64,000 nucleotides of DNA, taken from NCBI GenBank assembly GCA_951230915.1, contig OX579635.1, positions 28,024,001 to 28,088,000 of the forward strand, given 5' to 3'. The translations under genes and the position numbers were made by a program. Below the pieces are notes generated by a model. That model saw nothing but the letters and a program-made list of their open reading frames with translations, did no database searches and was not told the origin of the DNA. Of the stretch, positions 23,701 to 36,100 are shown in pieces. This DNA is from Antitrichia curtipendula (Eukaryota; Streptophyta; Bryopsida; Hypnales; Leucodontaceae). The stretch's first letter is position 1. Every line of letters begins with the position of its first letter.

Positions 23701-25343
23701 GCTAATGTAATCAATTTGAGGGTTGATTTTATTTTTGTATAGGTTTGGAATGTAGACCATCTCTAAAGGAATTTTGTCTTGGTGCATTGTGCAAAATTGT
23801 TTGTATGGTATACTTTAACATGTTCAAGGTGATACACAATTCCACCTGTTGTATAGACAAGCACCATTTAATCCTTGAAAGGCCTTTGGGGTCCCTCTAG
23901 ACAATCCTATTCCAATTGATAGGAGATCTATATATTCATATTGATTAGGCACAATTGAAGATTTGCTCAATTCGTTTGACAAATCAAGAATACCAAATCA
24001 ATACATCTCTGATGGAAAAAAAATTTGATTGGGTTTGGACTACATGGCATGCACCTCTTGACTTCTATCACATATGGACTCTTGCTTTTGGCCACTACAA
24101 GCTACTACATAAATACGCTTGAAATGTCTCAATCAAGATTTTCCACATTCATCTATGCAAGCAATTCCATCCATCTTCTATCATTCATAAGATGTGTGTG
24201 GCTCACCCAGCATCGTCCATTTTATAACGTTGGATTTTCCCCACCCAAGACAAAGCTTGCTTGTGAGGTATGTTGCCATGCATGCCAGCCATTGTTGCAA
24301 CAACAACAAAGCTCCAAAATGAAGCTCAAAAACAAAGCCCTAAAAAAAATCTTGTTCATAGTCTCTTTATTTGAACACAACCTCAACACAAATTCACAAT
24401 AATAATATTCTCTTCTATTCTTCAAACCCTAACTTCCATCCAGAGCTAGAACCCAAAGCTTTAGCTCCAAACGCTAACTTAGTAGTATGGAATGAAACTA
24501 TGTTCCTTTACTTAACTTCTTGGTTTTATTTTAGCATCTTTTTTAAACTGTTTTTTATCTTTATTTTTCTCATCTCCTTGACTACTCTTCCATCGGACGC
24601 CCAACTTAGCTCTACTTTTTAATAGCATTCAATTCTTTTAAAAACCAATAGTGTAAGTTCTTGCATTGGCAAACTCAATAAGTTTAACTATTGTTGTTAT
24701 TGTGGTGGTGGTATTTGCTTCAAGCGCTTCTTCCCATAAATCTTGTTTTTTCCTTACCAAGGTTTAGTGTTGTGTTGCTTTGATGCAATAGGGTTAAGAA
24801 GAGGTGTTATTGTTTAAATTATGTTGTCCTTAGTTGAGAGGGAATAATTTTTTTTAGATTTGTATCTTTTTTCTTGAGAGTTTGTTTATTGGTTGAACTA
24901 CAAATGGAAGAGGTTTCTATTTTTTTTGGTTTGCTAATGTGAATGGCATTTTTGAGGAGATGTTTTGTATTTTGTGTTAATTGTTGACTTAAAGTGTCAT
25001 TTGTTTGACAGGATTTTAGCTACAAATCTGGATATTGATCTATCTGGAATTCCGCGGAAGAAGCCTTGACTTGAGTCAAGCTTCAAGTTCTCTTGTATGT
25101 TTTTTCCTCTCTTAGATATGTGCTTGTTTTACTGTTTACCATTGAAAATCTAAATAGCTAATTTTTTTCTATTTACCAACTAGTTGTGTGAGCCTTTATA
25201 GCAAAAGGAACAATTTTTGTTGTTGTGAATAGGGTTTTCAAACCTAGCCATTGTCTTCTTGACCCTATCAATGTTCAATTAGCCTTACATAAAGTAATCA
25301 AATCAAGAGCTTTGGAGTTGTTGAAGTGTGGTTTGTTGGAGTG
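23701..25343. other. Gene-free region
   Basis: About 1.6 kb of AT-rich sequence. The plus-strand frame at 24025-24402 has hydrophobic and low-complexity stretches but no recognisable domain and poor coding character. I see no paired inverted ends here. Confidence 0.4.
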
Positions 25344-26134
25344 CAGCAAGCTCAAAGATCTCCTCGGACTTAGTTAAAGAAGCCCGGGGAGATCACTTAG
25401 TGTATCTATAACTAACCACGTGTGTTCAAGTGATTTTTTGCCCCCCTATTTACTTTTTAATGGACTTTGATTTTGACCTATAATTTTGAGTATTGTTTAA
25501 TAAAGGCTATAGGTTGCTATTGCCTCAAACTCCCAATTCAAATACCATATTAAATGATTTCTAGAGAATGTTGAAAAATAAACTAAAATGGCCTGTTTTT
25601 CAACTCAAATATTTATAGAGAATGCATTTAGATGACCATTGCATCAATATTCAAGGAATAGGAACTTTCAATAGAGATTTATTTTTGAGAATTTTTTGTG
25701 TATTTTTTATACACTTTTTCTTGTATAAAATAGGGGTGTGAAAGTTATTTTCAGCTTTGCAGTGTATCTTTTTATTTCAAAAATTAGTAACTAATTATAA
25801 TTAACAAATAAAATTATCAATAATTCAAAACATAAACTTTCAAAGTAGTAAAATCTATTCATATTTTTTATTTTTACTTTTATTTAAATTTTAGAACATA
25901 AGATAGGGGGTCTAAAATCTTAACGCACGTAGTTCCTAATGGACCCTCTAAGTGATCTCCCCGGGTAAAGAAGGTAATGGTGTGATGCCGGTTTTGTCCT
26001 CATCCAAGAATAGGGTGTCTCCAAATCCAATTTCTTTTGATGTACCGTATGTGAAGCCTACTTGGAGTGCACCACGTAACAACCCTTTCAATCTAGATAT
26101 TCTGAAGGAAGACATTTTTTTGAACAATTTTGAC
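25344..26134 (+). pseudogene. FHA-domain (kanadaptin-like) gene fragment, broken by a MITE
   Basis: If the insertion at 25383-25965 and one copy of its 8-bp duplication are ignored, one open frame continues across both sides. It runs from SSKISSDLVKE into GNGVMPVLSS and then VPYVKPTWSAP, FNLDILKED and NNFDV, where GTATAT makes a plausible splice donor at 26135. The pattern PxWSxPP...F.LEVLKDG...FDV is the segment just before and at the start of the FHA domain of kanadaptin/SMAD-FHA proteins. No downstream FHA exons are visible, so this is a gene fragment: a relic, or a piece carried by a transposon. Confidence 0.6.
25383..25965. mobile_element. MITE with perfect TIRs and 8-bp target duplication
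   Basis: The ends are CCCGGGGAGATCACTTAG and its exact inverse, 18 bp. The flanks are TAAAGAAG at 25375-25382 and 25966-25973, a perfect 8-bp duplication. The 583-bp interior is AT-rich and non-coding. An 8-bp duplication is found in hAT and P-type elements, but CCCGGGG is not the usual CAGGG terminus, so the superfamily is open. Perfect ends and duplication point to a young insertion. Confidence 0.88.
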
Positions 26135-28800
26135 GTATATGTTGTTCTTACCTTACAATCTGGAGCTTGATCAATGGGCATTTGATGTCCAATAATATGG
26201 GCTTTGTTGTTTTGCATTAGTCATGCTCAAATAATTTGTAGGTTATATGCTTGTGATTCTTGAAACAATATTTTTTGATTTTTTTCTTCTTCCCAAACTA
26301 ATGTTTGCACTTTGTACGTATTTTTTTGAAGTAGCTCAATCTTCATTCTTTTTGTAAACCAATTTTTTGAGATCAATTAATCTTGTTCTTGTTCAGATTG
26401 AAAAAGGGAGCTTACATGTTTGAACGCAGCAATTGATGTGACTTTTTGTTACATAAGGTTCTAGAGCATGAAAGTAGGTGTTTGTGTTCTTATGTGTCCC
26501 AATATGTGGTTGCACATGGAGTGAGTAGTTGTAATATTCAAATGGAATAATAGTTGTGATATGCACATGGAATGAGAAGTATGAATATATTAGAAGAGGG
26601 AGATTGAAAGGGTCAAAGCCATGAGCAACTACAATGTTGTTGATTGATTACTCCATTTTTAACTTCCCCGGGTGAAATGGGCAGAGTGTTGAGTATCTTA
26701 ATGTGTTTTTGGATTTAGTATCTTGAAGAAAATGTAATTTAAGGAAAAAAAAAATCTAAAAGAAAGGAGGTCACGTTGTGTAATACAAAAGTCTTGTTGT
26801 TAATCAAAACTGGAAAACAAATCATAAACTGCCCCTTGTGCATCTAAACCACATCATTGAAGGAGAAGATGATGACACGTGTCATTATTGAATATGGAGG
26901 GATTCAATTTTTGAAAAACTATAGCGAAGCATCACATAATTGAAGTTGAGCGAAAGATGTCTAATAAAGTGCTACAACAAAGTTCTGAAATAGAAATTAC
27001 ATGACTTTTGAACTCATCAATGGTAAATGACACATCATAGCCTTTATGGCTTTACATGGTAGAGGATGATGATGAAAATCCTATATGGCAATAATAAAGA
27101 GAATCATGTCAATAAATGTCCGAATCAAGCTCTCCTAATCAACTGCACATGTGAACGTAAACCAATTGATTTGTATGCACAAATAGACATGTATTTTTCT
27201 ACTAGTGCAATGTGAATCAATTACCTTATTTATTGATGAAGCTCCTAATACTTCAAACTCTTTAAAGTAGCTCAATAGCACAAATATAACCAGTCCTCTA
27301 CAATTCTTCTGCAAGTCATAGCTCCTTGCTTTGTACAACTCCTCCATACCTCAATTTGTTGAAAATTGCCATCTTGAAAACATCACAATGGGATTTCATC
27401 AAACACTTCATCCATTCTTGAAATCGTCCAAGTGTTCATCCAAATAATGTTTAGGTTTCATCTAAATTTCAAAAATTGTTTAAAATTTGAGCAATATGTC
27501 ATCTAGTTGAAACTAATTTGTTTCCTAATACGAGGTTCCAAATGTTGCGATCATTTGCAAAATTCACGTGCTATGGTTCTTGTTTGGTAATTGGATAGTC
27601 ATTGTCTGATTTTGGATTTGTTTGGTAAATGGCATGCTTACTTTACCACAATTTGTAGAAGGAGATTAAGTATATTTGTGACAATTTGCACTAACAATGT
27701 TCATTGGATGTAATTATTGATCAATCGTCTTTACACATACAAAAAGGTGTAAACATGTAGGTTTTACATTGGAATGAAGGGACAAAAGGATCAACAACGC
27801 AATTGCATACCATATTAAATATCCAACATTGACAATTTTCTTGATACTAGTGGGGCTCACGTTTCTTAAAATGTTTAGAATGCATGTTGTATGGTAGCAC
27901 GTTACGAGTTGTTCCATAATGATGTGCAATGGGTGCTCTACGAGGTGGCATATGGAACATTTGTTGTTGTCATTGGTTGAGGTGATTCATGGACTTGCCC
28001 TAGATGTATTGATTATGGCATATTAGTATTGGAGTGAATATACTTATAAGGCTTGCAAGTGCTACAAAAGAAGATTCATTAGCAAGTAAGTGGGCAAATA
28101 AAAGAAGCATTATTGGGCTACATTATTTGACTATAAAGTATAATGTGTTATTTTTTTTTCCAAGCAATTGTTGTTTGTTGAGTAATGAGTTCATGTTGGT
28201 AGTATGTTTTTCATATAGTTGACAACATCAAATATTATGGTAATTAAGATGGTTGCATGGCACCTACCAACAACTAGTGTTAAGTTCATGGGCTAGATTG
28301 AAAGGTCTTGTCAAGTGTCATGATGGGCAATTGCAAGAAACACATGCACAATACCTGTTCCGGACATCATATTGTGCCATTCCAATACTCTTGCACCATA
28401 TAAAATACAATTGTTATTTGTTAGACCCTTGCACAATATATTGTGATTTGCCAAGGTTTGGGAAGAACCGGAGGCTAGTTAAAAGTTAGCTGGTGGAATT
28501 GGAAAAAAATGGTTGTACTTTAAAGACATTGATAAAAATTCCGGTGAAAAAATCTATAGAATTTATATTTCAAGTAAAAAATAGGGAAAATAACCAAACT
28601 GGGCACTTGAAAAGACAGTTCAATATGGGAATTGGAGGAAATTAGTTCCCGGACACTGGATCTGCCAATCATGGTTGGAGATTTTGCCTGGTTGGAGTCC
28701 TTTCTAATCTGGCAAACTGGAGAACGAAAGTGGGAACTTCAGATAACACGGGAAACCCATCATTTATCGAGGTGGCAGTTGACGTGGCACTTCCTGGTGC
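26135..28800. other. Gene-free region upstream of the LUMINIDEPENDENS-like gene
   Basis: About 2.7 kb with only short open frames on both strands and no domain I recognise. CCCGGGTGAAATGGG at 26668-26682 recalls the end of the MITE at 25383-25965 but has no partner. Confidence 0.45.
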
Positions 28801-30189
28801 CCTTCAACTTAGAGTATTTTGATACATACTATTCGATGCGGGTTAGGGTTTGCAACAGTTGCGTTGTTTTTTCGAGCTCTGAATCTGAGGAGTGTGTGCT
28901 GCCCTGCCATTACGTTTAGGGCACGAGAGTGAATTTTTCTTGTGAGGTGAACTTCTGTTTTCTCTTTCAAAGCATCTGGCGATACCAATTTGCGAAATCT
29001 TGGGACATTGCACCAAAGCCAACGCGAAATCGAAGCCGACTCGTCATCTCCTTCAGAACGTCAGTTTCCGATTTCGAGGGAGTGTGAGCGTCGTCGTTTC
29101 ACTCTCGAGGTAAAGTAGTTCATACTTGGGACATTTCTTTTGTTATCGCTGGTTTCTGAAAAGTGCATTGCACTTGTGATGATTAGTATGTGGTTGCATT
29201 CTTAACCGGGCAACAGCATGTACGTATGAAGTTAGGCGTTTCTGCTTCTTAACCTGGAACGGAACGGCGGGTATAAATTCTCTGGAAACCAAGGGCACAT
29301 ATCCAAATTGTTGCACTTCAACTTTCAAACTGAGATTCCGTGACCAAGTGGTATGAGTGATAGCTTGCGGAAAAGCCTCTGAAAATGAAGTTTTAATTAG
29401 CTATAACCTGTCTCTTAACCTGAAGTATTGAGATCAATCAAGGAATCAAAGGTGTGCAGCACACTTGACAAGACTACATGGAGAGCCAACGAGGAATTTG
29501 TTATTTTTTTTTCCGTTTTTCTTGCGCATTCTGGTTCAGACCTTGGGAGTGATGTCTTATAAGGAAACTACTGAAAATGTAATACTCCTCGTAATTCGAA
29601 GTATTGAGGTCACCTTGAAGTTTGCTGCCTAGGGTTTCAAAGTGCGTCTGCAAGGCTTTAAAATTTGGTCTTCGACTTTAAGCGATGCTGGCGGTGCTGC
29701 AGGATGGCAACAGGTGTTTTTTAGAGCAAAAGGCGAGGACGAGATTAGCCGAGATTGACGAGGAATCTCTCTCGGCATCGCTATCTCCGCCTGCCCGAGT
29801 TTCTATATTTGAAAATGTACTCCCGCCCTACAGGAGCCGACGCCGACGCTCGCGATGAAGTCCTTGTATTTCATCTCGGGTAAACCCTCTCAGCGGTAAA
29901 TATCCTCGACGGAAATACAAAGAGGATTTGTGGTTGACAACCTCAAGCCTGTTGCTTCGACCAAAGTAAGGCAATGCAAGGCTCCTGCAGAAAAGAGAAT
30001 TTCCTTCCAAACGTCCTCCGTCGTCGGGGAATGTTTCCCCAATTACAAAAGAATCAAAGTCCCGCGCAACAAGCAACCCTCTTCGCATTCACGGAATTTC
30101 CCTCTTCGCCATAGCCGTGGTCTTCGTCTCTCTCGCGGCCAATTGTTTTCTTTCCATGGCCACCCCTTAACCACCCATCCTTCTAGGCC
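28801..30189 (+). promoter_or_regulatory. Promoter and 5' leader of the LUMINIDEPENDENS-like gene
   Basis: Composition shifts to higher GC from about 28.65 kb. TTAGGGTTT at 28844-28852 is a telo-box. GAG|GTAAAG near 29108-29111 is a good splice donor, so the 5' UTR probably contains an intron reaching towards 30 kb; the acceptor was not fixed. No upstream ATG is convincing as the main start. Confidence 0.4.
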
Positions 30190-33100
30190 ATGGAAGCCTT
30201 CGCATCGTCTTCCGCTGAGGCGCCATCTCCCTCCGGCATTCGTCCTTCCCCGTCGTGGCCCGAATTTGAGGAGGACGAGGAGCCTTCATTCTTTGGACCG
30301 AGCTGGCAGGATGCACCCGCCATGACGACGATGACGACGGAGGATGCCGTTGCATGTGAGGCGGTGGAGTTCGAGGATCTGTTCGCGAATCCGATTGCGC
30401 AAGGCTCGAATCTGGAGTTTAGGGTCTCTAGGATTGGCAGTCAGGAAGCTGTTGTGGATGTGGACGGGAACAGGAATGCTGTTGTAATTAAGAGCGACGG
30501 TGTGGTGGAGGTTGGTGAGAAGGAGGGAGTGGTGGAGAGAGATGCGTTTCATGTGGTTATGGAGGATGGGAGTGATGATGTTAATAAGTTGGAAGAGGAG
30601 CCCGACGGTAGAGTTGCATTGCAGAAGCTGGAATTGCATAGAAACAGTTTACATGCGCAAGTTCAAGAGCTTCAACGTGTTGTTTCTCTGCAGTGCCGCC
30701 TCACGGGTGTTAACCCCTTGGACCAAGAACTGGTGCGAATATTGTTTTTGTGTGTTTTATTAGTCATTTGTGATCGAGAAATTTGTTCCAAGGATTACGT
30801 GTTGATTGAAGTGGTCGGGTGATGCTGCAACACACTCGTTAGATATGACGGTTATTGTTTAATCGGTTTGTAGTGTTTTTTGTATGCTGTGGCTGCTTTA
30901 GATGCATGTTTGGAGAGCAGCAATCTCTATTGTCGCGTCCGTCCGTATTGAATTACTGGAGGTCGTCGTTTTGAAGGCTTTAGTACATTCATGTTTCTCA
31001 TATGCCGATGACAGGCACGGTGAGCCTTGTGATGGACTGTGCTTAGTAGGGGTATTCTGAGAGACGGGTAAACACTAAGACAGCCGGTTAATGTTCCTGT
31101 CTTTGGCGATACTTTAATTGCCTCGGTAGTTTTTAATGCTTAGTGAGAGTGAGGGATTGCATTTTTTCGTTTTCTCCTGAATTATTATACGTTTGCTATG
31201 GACAAGGATGCAGTCACTGAACTGTTTGTCTTATGACCTGCAGGCCTCTGCAGTTCTTGGAAATAACGAAGGTATGATTCCCTGTCGTACTCGGGATATC
31301 TGAGCATTTGCAAATAGACTATGTGGAATTTTTAGTTTGAGAAACTTTTTGCAAGTGATAAATAACATGCTCGAGTTTTTTCTTGCTATTGTTTCATTGC
31401 AGAATTAGTAGTTTGGGATTACAGACCTTCTGTTTACATTATTTGCAAACCAGTTCATTCGTCAAACTGAGCAAGCATTCGGTGTTGTGGCAGGGAGACA
31501 AGATTACAACCTGTCAGCAGAGGCTTTGACGTACTTGAAAGATGTTTTTGCCATCAAAGATACACTCACCAAGACGGAGTATCGTTACATTGCCCGAAAT
31601 TGTGGTGCTACGCAGACTCAGGTTGTTTTGTCCTGTTAACCTATTAAGCTATCTGTGTCGACCAGCCCTTCTCTCTGTAGTCTCTGCATAGCGGCAATTA
31701 TGAATTGATAAATATCATAGTGTTGTTCGTCTTTATTAGTTCAGACCGCTTTGCCTTCTGTCGATTATAAATGCTAATTCATCTTCATTCTTTGCTTTAT
31801 CAACCTCAATGTAATAGTGAACACTTTAGCTACATTTATTAAGCGTTTTGTTGGACTTTGAATTTGTCAAGTTCCAGATTCTGACCACTTAAAATGAAAT
31901 TCTTGGGAGTTCTTCAGGTGCGAGAATTTTTTGCGTTACAGAAGTCCCGAGTGAAGGCTTTTATTCAACAATGCTCAGATGAAGCTAAGCCGCACATCTC
32001 CTATCAAATCGTAGAGGGTCGACCCGACCTTGAAAATGATCTTAGCTTTACAAAGTTAACCGATGTAGATTCTGTAGAAATGCTGCTGGAAACAATGCGA
32101 CAGGAATTATATTTCACCCAGCAAGAAAAGCTTCTTCAGATCATATTACAGACGGAGCCAGGGCTGATACTCAGAAGGTATATTTCGTTATTGTTTTATT
32201 TTGTCTTCGTTTTCCTCTCTTACCATATTCTTGAGGTCGATGTTGGCGTTAATTGGGAGTATTATGAATGTTATTTGGCAAGCAGGCTCCATCTTTTAAT
32301 TTTTTTCTTCATATGCTCATGCTTTAAGTTCATCTTGCATCACAGTAGTTGATCTGCCACATTTTATGTCACATTTTATCGGCAGATTCTTGGAGAAAGG
32401 GGGGCTTAAGGTTCTGTGTGCGTGGTTGATCACTGCTGCTGCCGACGAACAGACCAGTGTCCTGCGGCAACTGCTACATGTACTAATCGAGACCTATGGT
32501 TCTATTTAATGTGCTCATGTTGTATGGATCTTCTAGATGCATATTTATCTCTTGTGATTGGTCGGGACTCAAGCTATCTGTATCGGTTGTATAAGATGAT
32601 AGTTGATTGCAAATGCAGCATTTGAGAGTTGTAGGATATTCTATTGTTATATTTATATAATGCCTCCGGTAGGAAGCAAGTATTAAGGTGACAAAGTCAT
32701 TTGCAGGTTTTATCTCATTTACCTATGAGCTGCGCTATCCCCCTCCAAGTATCTGCATTACTCCAACCTGTCAATAAACTCCGTTTCTACTTTGTACAAG
32801 GTAAGTGTTTCTGAGTTTTGTGATTACTTACTGACTTTCCCCACTTTCTGAAAAAATTTAAGTTTTCCGCTCTCTCTACGGTATGTTAGCTGTCTTGTTC
32901 TTCTTGTGTGCTAAAGTTCTGAGAACCTTCCGCAATTCTCTGTGTATGATTCTGCCATTGCGCTTGGCGTCAGATGTTGCAAGTCATGCTCGCATCCTTA
33001 TGTCAAAATGGAGCAATCTCTTCAGGAGCAAGTTTGAGAGTGGAATTCCCATGGACTCTCCTGGGCTTGAACCTGCTAGTAAAGGTAAACGATCTGTCCT

Positions 33101-36100
33101 TATAATGTGCGAGATGTAAATGGTGATTAACGGGTGGGTGTGTTTGCATAGTGGAAACGTTTTGTCTATAACAGATTGGTTCATAGAAATGCCTCCGCGG
33201 GCCTTGGTTGTATTTTCTTTCGGTAGGGCTTTTAGGAGGTCTCTTTATGAGCATCTTCTATTTCGAATGCAATTCCATCTCATTCGCTTACGTTACAATA
33301 TTGCAGAATTTAGTTGGATTGGATTTGGAAGATTATAGCTTGTTTATTTGAGTCGTTCACATTTTATTTTAACATTATTAGCTTTTGTTCTTGCAGACAA
33401 TCTGGCTGTTCAGCAAAGAGTTCAGAAGAGGCAAAGGTATTATGCATCACTTTTTCCTTGAAACAATGCTTGTACTTGGTTTTATCAGTTCCTATTAATA
33501 CAGACCTTGTATCTAATTCTGTTTCTGCAGTTCTCTATGGTCATGGATTTACACTTTTTTTCTGCTGAAATTTATTTGTCAATTCAATATTTTTTTAAAT
33601 CGTTTTTGACTTGCAGAGATCCTGGAGTGATTATGAAAAAATTTGAAGGGGGTCTTTCGAAGAAAAAGACAGGTTTGTACCATTACTTGTAACTTATATT
33701 CTTCATTATCAGAATTGTTGATAAGTGCTTCATTGCTGGTTTAAATCGTCCTTTTATTAGTTCAAGACATATTTCTGAAACCTGAGGCAATTTGCCCTCT
33801 CTTCTTTGCTGCAGTGGGGTTGGGGACGGGTCAGTCTGACTTTTCTCGGACCTCAGTTAGATCACTTTCACCAGGAGAAGCAATGAAGTCGCCATCTGGA
33901 TCGGCATCTGCTGCAGGCCGTCACTTATCCAAATCCAAGCCTGATCTCAAGTCAAAGACAATGATCAAGTTACCAAATTCCAATACCTCAAAGATAATAG
34001 CATTAGCAGCAGTGCAGCGCAATTTTCGGGAAATTGTCCCACGCAAGGGAGTCCCGCAGGCTCAAACTGAAATCAAACCTCGTCTTTCAGAAATTGCAGT
34101 GTTGGATGAAACTGGCACTAACCAGGCATTGGATGTAAGAAATTTTCGGTCAATGTTTAAAAATTATTGACAGCAACCAGTTTTAGGCATTGTGTTCACT
34201 AAAGTCAGCAATTCAGAAGAATCTTGAGTCGATGATGTCAACGTCTTTTGTGTTGAAATTTGCTCACGCACAACATTTTCACGGAGGCCTTTCTTTAATT
34301 GTAGGTCAGCTGAACATATTTACTACACTCAATAACAGTTCCTTACACTACGTCGTTGTGTGCGAATGGAAAGATCACTGTCTATTGAACGTAATGATTT
34401 TATAGTTCTTCATTAATTGTCTCGACAATCTGGCATTGAGTCTTCGTAAAATTTCTTGAACACAAAATCTGGTAAAGTGAATTTGCAAATGATTAGTGTT
34501 GTTTTCTGGCAGATTGGAGCAAATAATCTGGTGTCAAGCACTTCATCCAGCACTCAAGCGCCAATGGCCAGGTGATTTTTTTCTTCATGTGCAATGTCCT
34601 TCTATCATGTGCGTCATGGTCTGTAAGATTATTTGCAAGTTTGCTCTCTGTACCGAGGACGCAAACTCTTCCTTGTTGGTCTAGTTATTGATGTCTGTTT
34701 TTAAAATCTTTTAATAGTTATCTCAAAATTGGAGTTGCTTATTGGTTAGATGCAGCCTTATGTGGTCTCAGATTTTGGTGAGTTTAACAAGTAATTGTTT
34801 TGTAGAGTGGAGGATGAATTGAAGGGGGCTGCAAAGGGGGCTGTTGCAATGAGTACTATTAGGAGCTCGAGTACCTTCCCTGTTTCAGATGCTGCAAACA
34901 TTGCAAAACCAGTGTCGAGAAAACATTCGCTGAGTGATCGTATCCTCTTTCATATGTATATTTTTTTTGCTGAAAGGGGGCGCGTGTTTTGTTGCTGTCT
35001 TATTCTTAACTGTATTATGAAATTTTCTTCATCTTGATTCCTATTTATCGGTTGTGGATGTTCTGAATTTCTTTTTAAATTCCACTTCAAGTGTTTTTAT
35101 GCTTCAAGAAGTTCTTGGTTTTGCAAGTGTTTAGGGTGACTCCTGTTTCCCATTTTTCATCTTTCGGGATTCTTTGTGTTTTTATATCTCCTCATTCTTT
35201 TGTCATCATTAGTATTTATTTGTGCCTACGAGAAACCCCTTAACTTATGCTTGCTCAGAGCTTAAGGGGAGGCGAAAAGTGCTACCAGTGGAAGATCTGG
35301 GAAACGGTAATCGTTGGAGAGAATCTACTGCAAGACGCCCTGTTATTGAAGTTGGCAAAACCTCACGTCCCCTTTCTGCCGATGAGATTCGTAAAGCCAA
35401 ATTGCGTGCCCGCTTGATGCAACTTCCTACAGGTGGTTCTAGTGGTAACAAGTCCACGAGCACACCAGAGCTTCATAGCAGTAGAGGGAAACCCGCACCT
35501 GTTGGTGATGGCTGGTCGTTGGACAGATATGCAAGTATGGATGGAGGGGATAAACCTGCTCAGGTTGGGGGTGGGGGTTCTCTTCTTCGACCGACGACGT
35601 CGAATGTCGATGTCACCTCTGCTCCTAGGCAGATCCTAGATGAAAAGACATTTGATCTATTGCTGGCTGAACAAGCTAGTGAAGCCCAAGTTTCTGGGTT
35701 TGAGCAAGCTATCATCACACCTAGAAGTCCTATTTATGTGGATATCCTTGAAAAGGGAGCAGAAAGTACTTCTCATTTGCATGATGCTGCTTTTCTAGGG
35801 AGTGATCCCAATCTCGGTCAAGATACGAGTATTCAGCTGGATGATGTCGGCATAAACCCTTTGTCTCCCTCAATCGCTGTTGCAATATCTGAAAATCCCA
35901 TGGACATAGGGTCAGAAGTAGCGGAAGATATCGGTGTCATAAACGACCAAGAGAATGTAGCACCAGAAGACCCAGTGATTGTATCACCAGCAGCGGATTC
36001 GTCGATGGATCGTGTCCCAGAGGAAAGTCGGGGTCTTGACGTTGCAGCACCTGAGAACGTGTCTTGCAAAGGCATTGAAGCACACTCCGTTCCTTGGGTT

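Noticed and set aside
24025..24402. 125-residue plus-strand frame as a membrane protein gene
   Set aside because: Hydrophobic by AT-rich composition only; no conserved motif, no splice context, no related copy.
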